Source: Alphaproteobacteria bacterium UBA7691 (GTDB taxonomy: Bacteria; Pseudomonadota; Alphaproteobacteria; Ferrovibrionales; Ferrovibrionaceae). From it: a DNA stretch of 18,248 nucleotides. The translations under genes and the position numbers were made by a program. This document shows, in pieces, positions 1 through 6,842 of this stretch. How positions within the stretch are numbered: the first letter of the stretch is position 1; the number at the start of each line of letters is the position of its first letter. The notes below the pieces were generated by a model. That model was given only the letters and a program-made list of their open reading frames with translations, searched no databases and was not told the DNA's origin. The stretch covers positions 6,495 through 24,742 of the forward strand of contig DLGP01000120.1 of NCBI GenBank assembly GCA_002482765.1. The letters are read 5' to 3'.

Positions 1-1139
1 TCCTTGGCCAGTGCCTTCAGCGCCTGGGTCACTTCGGAAATTTCCTGCACGCGGTTGTCGTTGCGGCGCGAATTGCTGCCACGCACCAGCTGCAAATAAT
101 CCACCACGATCATGCCGATATTGGCGGTGCGCTTGAGCCGGCGGGCGCGGCTGCGCAACAGCGAGATCGAGATCGCGCCGGTATCGTCGATATAAAACGG
201 CACCTGCGCCAGCAGCTTCGAGGTCGGCACAATCTGGCGGCTGAATTCCTCTTCGGTGATATCGCCACGGCGCAGCTTTTCCGAGGTCACGCCGCTCTGC
301 TCTGAGAGAATACGAGTGGCGAGCTGCTCGGCTGACATTTCGAGCGAGAAGAACGCCACCGGGGCGCCGCGCTCGCCGCCGGTTTCGAAATACAGCTTGG
401 CGGCATTGAAGGCCATGTTGGTGGCCAGCGCGGTCTTGCCCATGGAAGGCCGGCCGGCCAGGATGATCAGATCGCTCCTGTGCATGCCGCCAAGTTTGTC
501 GTCGAGATCACGCAGCTTGGTTTCCACGCCGCTCATGCCGCCCTTTTTCCAGGCGGCGTCGATCATCTCGATGGATTGGCGGATCGAATCCTTGAAATTG
601 ATGAAGCCGCCTTCCGAATTGCCTTCATCGGCAAGCTGGAACAGGCGCTGCTCGGCATCCTCGATCTGCTCGCGCGCCGCCTCGTCCACCTTCGGATCAT
701 AGGCGCGGTTCACCATATCCTCGCCCACCTTGATCAACTCGCGCCGCATCGCCAGGTCGTGGATCACTCTGGCGTAATCCTCGGCATTGATCACCGTGGT
801 GGCGCCGGCAGCCAGCCGCGCCAGATAGGCCGGGCCGCCGATCTGGGCCAGCAATTCATCGCGTTCAAAATAGGCTTTCAGCGTCACCGGATTGGCGATT
901 TCGCCGCGCTCCACCAGGGTCAGCGCCGCCTCGTAGATGCGACGATGCACCTCGTTATGCAGATGCTCCGGGCGCAGGAAACCGGAAACCCGGTGCGCGG
1001 CGTCGTTGTTCACCAGGATGGCGCCTAACAATTCCTGTTCGGCATCCAGGTTATGCGGCGCGGTGCGGTATAGTTGTGCGGCGCCAGCGGCATCGGTGCC
1101 GGCAGCAGCGGTGGGCGAGAGCGTGACGGGCGCGTTCAT
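1..1139 (-). CDS. dnaB: Replicative DNA helicase DnaB (C-terminus beyond window)
   Basis: Hexameric 5'-3' helicase that unwinds DNA at the replication fork and recruits primase. The visible 379 residues begin MNAPVTLSP and hold the all-helical N-terminal domain (about 20-120, with the typical 'PHNLDAEQELLGAIL' opening) and the RecA-like domain. Walker A GRPSMGKT lies near residues 228-235, and the Walker B strand IGMIVVDYLQL ends in Asp near 347. The gene runs off the left edge in the middle of the motif after ALKALAK, so roughly the last quarter is missing. ATG at 1139 is the first start after an in-frame stop upstream and fits the family N-terminus; no strong ribosome binding site precedes it. 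It follows the ribosomal protein operon in the same direction, as is common in alphaproteobacteria, but a terminator separates them, so it needs its own promoter in the DnaA-box-containing gap. Confidence 0.97.
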   Translation of the reverse strand, partial: MNAPVTLSPTAAAGTDAAGAAQLYRTAPHNLDAEQELLGAILVNNDAAHRVSGFLRPEHLHNEVHRRIYEAALTLVERGEIANPVTLKAYFERDELLAQIGGPAYLARLAAGATTVINAEDYARVIHDLAMRRELIKVGEDMVNRAYDPKVDEAAREQIEDAEQRLFQLADEGNSEGGFINFKDSIRQSIEMIDAAWKKGGMSGVETKLRDLDDKLGGMHRSDLIILAGRPSMGKTALATNMAFNAAKLYFETGGERGAPVAFFSLEMSAEQLATRILSEQSGVTSEKLRRGDITEEEFSRQIVPTSKLLAQVPFYIDDTGAISISLLRSRARRLKRTANIGMIVVDYLQLVRGSNSRRNDNRVQEISEVTQALKALAK

Positions 1140-1367
1140 GACCTGGGCGTTACCAACCTGTGACGGAGCGGGCGGGGCGGGGGCGCATTAAGACTGATTG
1201 GCGGCCTGCTGTGTGAACAAATCGCAGGTTATCCACCGCTGCGCTTTGGTGGATAACTGGCTATGTGAAACCAATGCCTTACAAGCTGTTATCCACACCC
1301 ACAGCGGCAACGCGTGCGCTGCTTGGGCTATGCTCGTGGTGAGCAGCAGGCGCCAATCGCGCAAACG
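1140..1367 (-). promoter_or_regulatory. dnaB upstream region with a cluster of DnaA-box-like sites
   Basis: This gap holds one exact match to the consensus DnaA box TTATCCACA at 1289-1297 (plus strand). It also holds two 8/9 matches, TTATCCACC at 1229-1237 (plus) and the same word on the minus strand at 1248-1256. The latter two form a perfect 10-bp inverted repeat (1228-1237 and 1248-1257) with a 10-bp spacer. A weaker minus-strand match, TTGTTCACA, lies at 1212-1220. DnaA is known to act as a transcription factor at such sites, so DnaA control of dnaB is a reasonable inference. I could not pick a convincing -35/-10 pair for dnaB. No supported gene lies in the gap. Confidence 0.6.
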
Positions 1368-1393
1368 AAAAACCCGCCGGTTGCCCGGCGGGT
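1368..1393 (-). terminator. Rho-independent terminator of the rpsF-rplI operon
   Basis: On the minus strand a perfect 9-bp GC-rich stem (arms 1385-1393 and 1372-1380, ACCCGCCGG/CCGGCGGGT) closes a four-base loop and runs straight into five T residues (1372-1368). It begins about 30 bases after the rplI stop codon, as expected for an intrinsic terminator that ends the ribosomal operon before dnaB. Confidence 0.9.
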
Positions 1394-1424
1394 GAATTCG
1401 CTGCCAGAAAGCAGAAAGCGAAGA

Positions 1425-1964
1425 TTACTCTTCGGTTTCTTCGTCTTCCTCGGCCACTTCTTCGGCTTCCGGGGCCTCGAAATAGGCTTCGCCGGTGCCG
1501 GCCTGGGCTTCGGCTTCCGAAGCCGAGCGGGCCACGTTCACCTTGACCGCGAGGCTGACTTCCGGATGCAGGCTGACCTGCACTTCGGAGATGCCGATGG
1601 TCTTGATCGGCAGCACCAGGTTCACCTGGCCACGGCCGATGGTGAAGCCGGCCTCGGTGGCGGCGTCGGCGATGTCGCGGGCGCTGACCGAGCCGTAAAG
1701 CTGGCCCGAATCGCCGGCCTGGCGCAGGATGGTGACCGACAGGCCAGCCATCTTCTGGGCGACCTTTTCGGCCTCCTGGCGCTGTTGCAGGTTCTGCGCC
1801 TCAAGCTGGGCGCGCTGATTGTCGAACAGCGCCTTGTTGGCATTGGTGGCGCGCAGCGCCTTCTTGCGCGGCAGCAGGAAGTTACGGGCAAAGCCGTCCT
1901 TCACCTTGACCACGTCGCCCATCTGGCCGAGCTTCTCGACCCGCTGCAAAAGGATCACGTCCAT
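1425..1964 (-). CDS. rplI: 50S ribosomal protein L9
   Basis: Large-subunit protein that binds 23S rRNA near the L1 stalk base and helps keep the reading frame. The N-terminal RNA-binding domain (residues 1-50) shows the family signature GDVVKVKDGFARNFLLP. A helical linker (about 41-75) and the C-terminal domain (about 80-148) follow. The protein has 179 residues against about 150 in E. coli; the excess is an acidic, low-complexity tail (about 150-179, rich in E and A). The ATG at 1964 shares one base with the upstream stop codon (TGATG), and GGGAGAG lies a few bases before it, so translation is probably coupled to the DUF2232 gene. The terminator just downstream makes it the last gene of the operon. 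Confidence 0.97.
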   Translation of the reverse strand: MDVILLQRVEKLGQMGDVVKVKDGFARNFLLPRKKALRATNANKALFDNQRAQLEAQNLQQRQEAEKVAQKMAGLSVTILRQAGDSGQLYGSVSARDIADAATEAGFTIGRGQVNLVLPIKTIGISEVQVSLHPEVSLAVKVNVARSASEAEAQAGTGEAYFEAPEAEEVAEEDEETEE

Positions 1965-2929
1965 CAGTCACTCTCCCGGCTGGTTCCTGCCCCGGCGACA
2001 CGCCGGCGGAAACCCGCCCATTCCTCGATCAATCCCAGGCCCACCACCAGTATGCCCACCAGTAAGCTGGCCACCACCAGAGCCGCGTAGAACGCGGCCA
2101 AAATCAAACCCGATGCCGGCGCCTTGTTTGCCAGCACATGCACCACCGCCAGCCCCTGCAAGAAATAGGGGAAGGCCAGAATCGCCGTTGCCGCAACAGC
2201 GATGAAACTCGTCTCCGCCGGCAGCAGGATGGCTGCCACTACCGCAGCAACCAGGCCCATCGCCAAGTAACGCGGCAGGCTCAGCGCCGAATAATGCGGC
2301 GTCGGCCGGGCATTCTGCTTCACCAGCACTGCCAGACCCTGCGCCAGGGTGCCGTTGATGGTCAGCATGGTGAGCCAGCTCACCGCCACCACCGCCGGCA
2401 TCATGCGCGCCGCCGTCTCGGCCAGCTTCTCCGCCTGGTCGCCGCCACTCTCCACCGCCTGCATGGCGATGAAGAATTGCTGCAACACCGGCTGCAAGGC
2501 GCCCAGCAAGCCACCTTCGCGGCCCGATGTGGCCAGCAGGGCTAGGGCAAATAACAGCCCGGACCAACCAGCCAAGCGCAACACCAGACCAGCGGGCGGA
2601 AACCATTCCAGCCCATCGGCCAGTTCCGCATCGCTGCTGGCTTCTTCGGCCGGACGGGCCAACAAAGCCTGGCGCACCAGCCACAAGGCCGGCAAACCAA
2701 ACAGCAACGCAAAAGTTACAGCCGGCATCACGCCATTATAAGCCGAAACCAGTGTACCTGCCGCCGCCGCTGCTGCTGCCGCACCAACACCCTTGGTGAG
2801 GCCGGCAAAGAACAGCGGCAATGGTGCCAGATAACCCAGAACCATCCCGAACGGACTGCCCACCACCGTCATCACCAGCAAGGCGCTGGCAGTGCCGGCA
2901 AGGCCGCCAAAAACAAGACTACGGATCAT
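1964..2929 (-). CDS. DUF2232 family multi-pass membrane protein
   Basis: A 321-residue hydrophobic protein of unknown function. I count about eight likely membrane segments, starting at residues 3-25 (GGLAGTASALLVMTVVG), with a mid-protein Gln/Glu-rich stretch (about 165-185, AVESGGDQAEKLAETAA) that should lie in a loop. The sequence and its place between rpsR and rplI match the DUF2232 (YybS-like) family that is found in this operon in alphaproteobacteria. The stop overlaps the rplI start by one base, so it is co-transcribed and co-translated with L9. The start ATG at 2929 lies 54 bases after rpsR. What it transports or anchors cannot be told from the sequence; it has none of the classic transporter signatures I would recognise. 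Confidence 0.88.
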   Translation of the reverse strand: MIRSLVFGGLAGTASALLVMTVVGSPFGMVLGYLAPLPLFFAGLTKGVGAAAAAAAAGTLVSAYNGVMPAVTFALLFGLPALWLVRQALLARPAEEASSDAELADGLEWFPPAGLVLRLAGWSGLLFALALLATSGREGGLLGALQPVLQQFFIAMQAVESGGDQAEKLAETAARMMPAVVAVSWLTMLTINGTLAQGLAVLVKQNARPTPHYSALSLPRYLAMGLVAAVVAAILLPAETSFIAVAATAILAFPYFLQGLAVVHVLANKAPASGLILAAFYAALVVASLLVGILVVGLGLIEEWAGFRRRVAGAGTSRESD

Positions 2930-2944
2930 CGCGGCACCAAAGCC

Positions 2945-2970
2945 GGGCGCTGCCGCAAAAGGCGGCGCCC
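2945..2970 (-). other. GC-rich hairpin between rpsR and the DUF2232 gene
   Basis: In the 54-base spacer the minus strand can form a stem with outer arms GGGCGC/GCGCCC and a further GC-rich inner pairing around a U-rich loop. No T-run follows, so it is not a standard terminator. It could partly uncouple expression of the membrane protein from S6/S18 or protect the ribosomal mRNA after processing; this is inference. Confidence 0.4.
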
Positions 2971-2983
2971 AGCCTTACTCACA

Positions 2984-3298
2984 TCACTTGATGACGAAGG
3001 GCAGCAGGGCCAGATTGCGCGCGCGCTTGATGGCGGTTGCCAGCTCGCGCTGCTTCTTGGCCGAAACTGCGGTGATGCGCGACGGCACGATCTTGCCGCG
3101 CTCGGAGATGAAGCGCGACAGCAGCTTCACATCCTTGTAGTCGATCTTCGGCGCATTGGCGCCCGAGAACGGGCAGGTCTTGCGACGGCGGAAGAACGGA
3201 CGACGCGCCGCGCCGCCAGCACCACCAGCCGCACCACTGGCACCGCCGGCGCCACCACGACGCTCACCACCCTGCGAGGAACGCTGTTGGAAGGCCAT
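2984..3298 (-). CDS. rpsR: 30S ribosomal protein S18
   Basis: Small-subunit protein that forms a heterodimer with S6 on the platform of the 30S subunit and contacts 16S rRNA. The S18 core starts at about residue 35 with RRPFFRRRKTCPFSG and continues with IDYKDVKLLSRFISERGKIVPSR and the C-terminal basic helix ending LLPFVIK. At 104 residues it is longer than the usual 75-85. The difference is a Gly/Ala-rich N-terminal extension (about 8-32, GGAGGASGAAGGAGGAA), which is probably disordered. The start ATG at 3298 shares one base with the rpsF stop (TAATG), giving tight translational coupling of the two partner proteins. Confidence 0.97.
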   Translation of the reverse strand: MAFQQRSSQGGERRGGAGGASGAAGGAGGAARRPFFRRRKTCPFSGANAPKIDYKDVKLLSRFISERGKIVPSRITAVSAKKQRELATAIKRARNLALLPFVIK

Positions 3299-3735
3299 TA
3301 TTCGCTCTCCCCTACGGAAGCTTCATCACGATCGCGCGGGCGACGCTCGCCACGGTCAAAACGGTCACCACGATCAAAGCGGTCGCCTTCGCGGCGCGGG
3401 CGATCTTCGCGGTTCTTGTTTTGCAGCATCACGGAGGGACCTTCCTCCAGAGCTTCCACGCGCACGGTCATGTAGCGCAGGATGTCTTCGTTGATGCGCA
3501 TGTTGCGCTCCAACTCGGCCACCGCGCCGCCTTCGGCGGTGATGTTCAGAAGGACATAATGGCCCTTCTTGTTCTTCTTGATACGATAGGTCAGGTTGCG
3601 CAGGCCCCAATTTTCAGTCTTGGTGACTTCGCCGCCCTGGCCCTTGATGATGTCGGTGAATTGCGCCGCCATGGTCTCAACCTGAGCGGTCGAGATATCC
3701 TGGCGCGCGATGAAAACGTTCTCGTAGAACGCCAT
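3298..3735 (-). CDS. rpsF: 30S ribosomal protein S6
   Basis: Platform protein of the small subunit and binding partner of S18. The 145-residue product begins MAFYENVFIARQDIS and keeps the S6 core to about residue 100 (GLRNLTYRIKKNKKGHYVLLNI, then NMRINEDILRYMTVRVE). I chose the ATG at 3735, not the longer frame opening at 3780, because the family N-terminus is MxxYExxFI and AGGAGAG lies about 8 bases upstream. The tail (about 106-145) is charged and disordered, with a repeated GDRFDR unit. Tails of this kind vary widely among alphaproteobacteria. It is the first gene of the operon rpsF-rpsR-DUF2232-rplI. Confidence 0.97.
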   Translation of the reverse strand: MAFYENVFIARQDISTAQVETMAAQFTDIIKGQGGEVTKTENWGLRNLTYRIKKNKKGHYVLLNITAEGGAVAELERNMRINEDILRYMTVRVEALEEGPSVMLQNKNREDRPRREGDRFDRGDRFDRGERRPRDRDEASVGESE

Positions 3736-3762
3736 CGTGCAGCTCTCCTTCTGGCTTTTAGC

Positions 3763-3803
3763 GGCCCGCCGCCCGAACACCCCATGTGCCGGCGGAGCGG
3801 ACC
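3763..3803 (-). promoter_or_regulatory. Leader hairpin of the rpsF operon (possible S6:S18 autoregulatory site)
   Basis: The minus-strand leader can fold into GGUCCG/CGGGCC (outer arms 3798-3803 and 3763-3768), a CU bulge, a CCGCC/GGCGG helix, an asymmetric internal loop carrying UUCG on the 3' side, and a short CAC/GUG cap. In several bacteria the S6:S18 complex represses its own mRNA by binding a leader hairpin with a conserved CCG in a bulge. The position fits, but I cannot show that the conserved bases are correctly placed. Confidence 0.35.
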
Positions 3804-3848
3804 TAGCCGGAACCTGATGGTCCCAGCAAGGAGCTATGTAGGCGGCGG

Positions 3849-3876
3849 ACTATACACATCATCGCCACCGCCGCAA
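3849..3876 (-). promoter_or_regulatory. Sigma70-type promoter of the rpsF operon
   Basis: On the minus strand TTGCGG (3871-3876) and TATAGT (3849-3854) are 16 bases apart, giving a predicted start of transcription near 3842 and a leader of about 105 bases before rpsF. It lies back to back with the mnmA promoter in the same gap. Confidence 0.6.
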
Positions 3877-3907
3877 GCGCTTTTTAGCCGCTTTTGTCAG
3901 CTTGGGC

Positions 3908-3935
3908 TTGCCTCTGCGCCCGGCAACCCTATAGT
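3908..3935 (+). promoter_or_regulatory. Candidate mnmA promoter predicting a leaderless mRNA
   Basis: TTGCCT (3908-3913) and TATAGT (3930-3935) are 16 bases apart. The expected transcription start falls at about 3942-3944, at the ATG of mnmA (3944), and no Shine-Dalgarno sequence is present. The -10 match is strong, the -35 moderate. Confidence 0.55.
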
Positions 3936-3943
3936 GCCGGGCC

Positions 3944-5077
3944 ATGAATTCCCTTGGTTTTGACAAGCCGGAAAGCCAGACCCGCGTGGTGGTGGCGATG
4001 TCGGGCGGCGTCGACAGTTCGGTGGTGGCCGGGCTGTTGGCGCGCCAGGGCTATGACGTGGTTGGCATCACCCTGCAACTTTACGACCATGGCGAGGCGG
4101 TGCGGCGCAAGGGCGCCTGCTGTGCCGGCCAGGATATCCATGATGCGCGTAATGTCGCGGCTCGGCTGGATATCCCGCATTATGTGCTGGATTACGAAAG
4201 CCGCTTCAAGCACAGCGTGATGGATGATTTTGCCGATTCCTACATGCGCGGCGAAACCCCGATTCCCTGTATCCGCTGCAATCAGACGGTGAAATTCCGC
4301 GACCTGCTGGCTGCCGCCCGCGACCTGGATGCCGATTGCCTGGCCACCGGGCATTATGTGCGCCGGGCGTTGGGGCCGCAGGGCGCCGAATTGCATCGCG
4401 GCCGTGATCCGCGCCGCGACCAGAGTTATTTCCTCTATACAACCACCCGCGAGCAGTTGGATTTCCTGCGTTTTCCGCTCGGCGACATGGAAAAGCCGGC
4501 GGTGCGGGCGATTGCCGCCGAGCTTGATCTGCTGGTGGCCGACAAGCCCGATAGCCAGGATATCTGTTTTGTGCCGAATGGCGATTATGCCAGCGTGGTG
4601 ACCCGACTGCGCCCGGCCGCCGCCGAGCCGGGCGAGATTGTGCATGTGGATGGCCGCGTGCTGGGCCGCCATGCCGGGGTGATCCATTTCACCGTGGGCC
4701 AGCGCAAGGGGCTTGGCATCGCCCATGCCGAGCCGCTGTATGTGGTGCGGATCGAGGCCGGCCAGCGCCGTGTCATCGTCGGCCCCAAAGCGGCACTGGC
4801 GCAAAACGAAGTGCGGTTGAGCGGGCTGAACTGGCTTGCGGCCGCGCCGCTCGGGGCCGAGGGGCGGGATGTGCTGGTCAAGCTGCGCTCGGCGCAGCCG
4901 GCCGTGGCGGCGCGAGCCTATCCCGGCAGCATTGCGGGTAAGGCGCGGCTGGTGCTGGCGCAGCCCGAATATGGCGTGGCGCCCGGCCAGGCCGGCGTGA
5001 TGTACGATGGCGAGCAATTGCTGGGCGGCGGCTGGATCACGCGCCAGCCGGATGCCAGCGGCGCGGCGGCGGCATAG
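3944..5077 (+). CDS. mnmA: tRNA-specific 2-thiouridylase MnmA
   Basis: Adds sulfur to C2 of the wobble uridine (U34) of tRNA-Lys, -Glu and -Gln, using ATP and a persulfide relay. The 377-residue product shows the PP-loop ATP-binding motif SGGVDSS (about 21-27), the catalytic Cys in TPIPCIRCN (Cys109), and the second active-site Cys in DSQDICFVPNG (Cys208). The tRNA-binding middle domain and a C-terminal beta-barrel (VGQRKGLGIA onward, then residues 290-370) follow. Length is normal for the family. The ATG at 3944 has no ribosome binding site but sits about 9 bases after a good -10 box, so the mRNA may be leaderless. A later ATG (residue 20) would cut too close to the PP-loop. The gene stands alone and converges on the next gene with only two bases between stop codons. 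Confidence 0.97.
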   Translation: MNSLGFDKPESQTRVVVAMSGGVDSSVVAGLLARQGYDVVGITLQLYDHGEAVRRKGACCAGQDIHDARNVAARLDIPHYVLDYESRFKHSVMDDFADSYMRGETPIPCIRCNQTVKFRDLLAAARDLDADCLATGHYVRRALGPQGAELHRGRDPRRDQSYFLYTTTREQLDFLRFPLGDMEKPAVRAIAAELDLLVADKPDSQDICFVPNGDYASVVTRLRPAAAEPGEIVHVDGRVLGRHAGVIHFTVGQRKGLGIAHAEPLYVVRIEAGQRRVIVGPKAALAQNEVRLSGLNWLAAAPLGAEGRDVLVKLRSAQPAVAARAYPGSIAGKARLVLAQPEYGVAPGQAGVMYDGEQLLGGGWITRQPDASGAAAA

Positions 5078-5079
5078 GC

Positions 5080-6147
5080 TTATCCCGCCAGCCTGGCTTT
5101 GGCGCGGCCGGCCATGCGGCGCAGTTCGCCCCAGCGCCGTTGCCAGCCATCCTGAAACAGCAGCAGCGTGACAATACGCACGATATTCGGCACCTCGCCG
5201 GCCATGGGCGCCACATGCAGCTTGTGGCGCATCCAGGCTGTTGCCAGGGCCAGGCCGGGCGGCAGCGGGCGCCGGGCCTCGGCATCCACAGCGGCACCCA
5301 GTTCGGTCGCTGCCAGATGCAGCGATATTTGCAACAGGCGGGCTGCGCCGGTTTCCGAGGCTATCCGGCGGATTGCGGCCATGTCGTTTTGCGCCGGCAT
5401 GGCAGGGTGTAATTCCCAGGCCAGATCGCAAAGCCAGATCAGGCGTTCCCAGCGATGCAGGGCGCCATGCACGGCCAGATAAAGCAGGCGATGCTGATCG
5501 CCCAGCACCGGCACGGCCAGACAGGCAACCTGCACTGTGCGGCTGGCGGCAATGGCCGATGCCACCGATAGCGGAAAGAAGCCTTCCAATGGATTGAGCC
5601 GCCAATGCAGATCGAGCAGCAGCCCGGATGGGCGGTGGCGCAGGTTGATCTGGCCCAGATGCTCCATGGCAGCGACGGATTGGCCGGGATCATCCTGCGC
5701 ATAGCCCAGTGCCGCCAGGGCCTGCATCACATCGCTGCGCGCCTCGGGCGGTGTGGCAATATCCAGGTCGGTGCCGCTGCGCAACGCGATATTGCCATAA
5801 GCAAGCTGGCTTTGGGCCGGGCCCTTCAGGGTCAGGCAGGGCAGCCCGTCGGCTTGCAGATGCGCCACAACACGATGCAACTCGGCAGCCAGGCGCAGAT
5901 TACGCAGGGTGACACGCTGGTTGGTGGCCTGAAACTGTTCCGGCATGGCAACATCAGCTTGTTTCAAGCCGTGATACAGCAGCGGCAGCACACCATGGCG
6001 CAAGGCCAGGTTTTGCAGCGCATCCCAGCCGGCTTCGCCCTGCTGGTGGGCCAGATAGGCCGCCAGTGTGGCGGGCAAAGCCGAAGCTGGCTGCGGGCGG
6101 CACGCCTGCAACAGCACGGGGAGGGGGTATGCACCTGATTTGCTCAA
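5080..6147 (-). CDS. Nucleotidyltransferase-fold family protein (NTP_transf_5-like) of an exopolysaccharide locus
   Basis: The protein matches a family of uncharacterised nucleotidyltransferases that recur in exopolysaccharide and capsule loci. The fold signature is visible: LPCLTLKGPAQSQLAYG, then RSGTDLDIAT with the metal-binding pair Asp127/Asp129 (numbered from the TTG at 6147), and a third acidic position in LLLDLHWRL (Asp179). A helical C-terminal half (about 200-355) follows, with RWERLIWLCDLAWEL. The substrate is unknown; nucleotidyl transfer to a sugar or protein is only inferred. No ATG start fits. TTG at 6147 (58 bases after the upstream stop, with GGAAA before it) is my choice, while TTG at 6225 would overlap the OPX gene by 20 bases. 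It ends the minus-strand arm. Confidence 0.82.
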   Translation of the reverse strand: MSKSGAYPLPVLLQACRPQPASALPATLAAYLAHQQGEAGWDALQNLALRHGVLPLLYHGLKQADVAMPEQFQATNQRVTLRNLRLAAELHRVVAHLQADGLPCLTLKGPAQSQLAYGNIALRSGTDLDIATPPEARSDVMQALAALGYAQDDPGQSVAAMEHLGQINLRHRPSGLLLDLHWRLNPLEGFFPLSVASAIAASRTVQVACLAVPVLGDQHRLLYLAVHGALHRWERLIWLCDLAWELHPAMPAQNDMAAIRRIASETGAARLLQISLHLAATELGAAVDAEARRPLPPGLALATAWMRHKLHVAPMAGEVPNIVRIVTLLLFQDGWQRRWGELRRMAGRAKARLAG

Positions 6148-6205
6148 GCCAGTTTCCGTTATCTGGCCAGTTCCCGCCTGCTGGGACCAGCAAGGGCCGG
6201 GCGGC

Positions 6206-6781
6206 TCAGAAGAACCGCTCGCCAATCTCGATCACATCACCGGGCTGCACTACGGTTTCCAGCGTCGCTTTAATGGTCTGCGTGCCATTCTTGGTTTCGC
6301 GGCGGATTTTTACATCCTTGCGGTCGGCGCGATAGGTGAAGCCGCCGCCGATGGCCGCAGCATTCAGCACCAGCATACCATTCACATAGGGGTAGCGTCC
6401 CGGCGTGTTAACTTCACCGATGATGAAGAACGGCCGATAATTCAGCACTTCCACATTGACGCGGGGGTTTTGCAGAAAGCCGTCACGCAGCTTGTTCTCC
6501 AGCGCCCGCTCGGCTTCCACCAGGGTCAAGCCGATCACCGACACCGAGCCAACCAGCGGCATCGACACATTGCCACGCCCGTCAACCTCGAATTCGCCTG
6601 TCAGATCCGGTTCGCCAAAAACGATCACACGCAGGCGGTCGTTGGCGCCAAGGCGGTAGACGAAGGAATTATCGGTAGCGGCGGCCTGCTGGGCTTGCGC
6701 CGCAGAAAACCACGAACCGCCAGGGAAGGCAGCAAACAGGGCTGCGATGATAAGCAGCAGGGAAAGACCGAGTCGTCGCAC
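6206..6781 (-). CDS. Polysaccharide export (OPX/Wza-type) periplasmic protein, short form
   Basis: Exports polysaccharide through the cell envelope. A Sec signal peptide is clear (MRRLGLSLLLIIAALFAAF..., cleavage after AQA at about residue 30). There is no lipobox Cys, so it is probably not a lipoprotein. The polysaccharide export domain follows (about 38-112: YRLGANDRLRVIVFGEPDLTG and DGRGNVSMPLVGSV), then one SLBB domain (about 117-170: IIGEVNTPGRYPYVNGM). With 191 residues it lacks the second SLBB repeat and the C-terminal amphipathic helix that makes the outer-membrane pore in E. coli Wza (about 380 residues). A separate beta-barrel protein encoded just upstream could supply the pore. The gene lies 61 bases after the barrel gene and precedes the nucleotidyltransferase gene. 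Confidence 0.93.
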   Translation of the reverse strand: MRRLGLSLLLIIAALFAAFPGGSWFSAAQAQQAAATDNSFVYRLGANDRLRVIVFGEPDLTGEFEVDGRGNVSMPLVGSVSVIGLTLVEAERALENKLRDGFLQNPRVNVEVLNYRPFFIIGEVNTPGRYPYVNGMLVLNAAAIGGGFTYRADRKDVKIRRETKNGTQTIKATLETVVQPGDVIEIGERFF

Positions 6782-6842
6782 TTAGACCTCGCGTCGGAGC
6801 AACTGTGCCAGGATGGCTTTGTCGCCAACCTGGCGCCCAGAC

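Noticed and set aside
1212..1297. Replication origin (oriC) at the DnaA-box cluster
   Set aside because: Only about four boxes, no evident AT-rich unwinding stretch, and neighbours (dnaB, rplI) are not the usual alphaproteobacterial origin context. A promoter role is more likely.
1198..1395. Small plus-strand open frame in the dnaB-rplI gap
   Set aside because: It has no ATG start or ribosome binding site, and it crosses the DnaA-box repeats and the terminator stem.
3736..3780. 15-residue N-terminal extension of S6
   Set aside because: The ribosome binding site AGGAGAG and the conserved start MAFYE place the beginning at 3735.
3929..5605. 558-codon open frame on the minus strand across mnmA and the next gene
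   Set aside because: It runs antisense through mnmA, whose motifs are intact, and on into the nucleotidyltransferase gene in the wrong frame. Its product is low-complexity and His/Gln/Arg-rich, as expected for a high-GC shadow frame.
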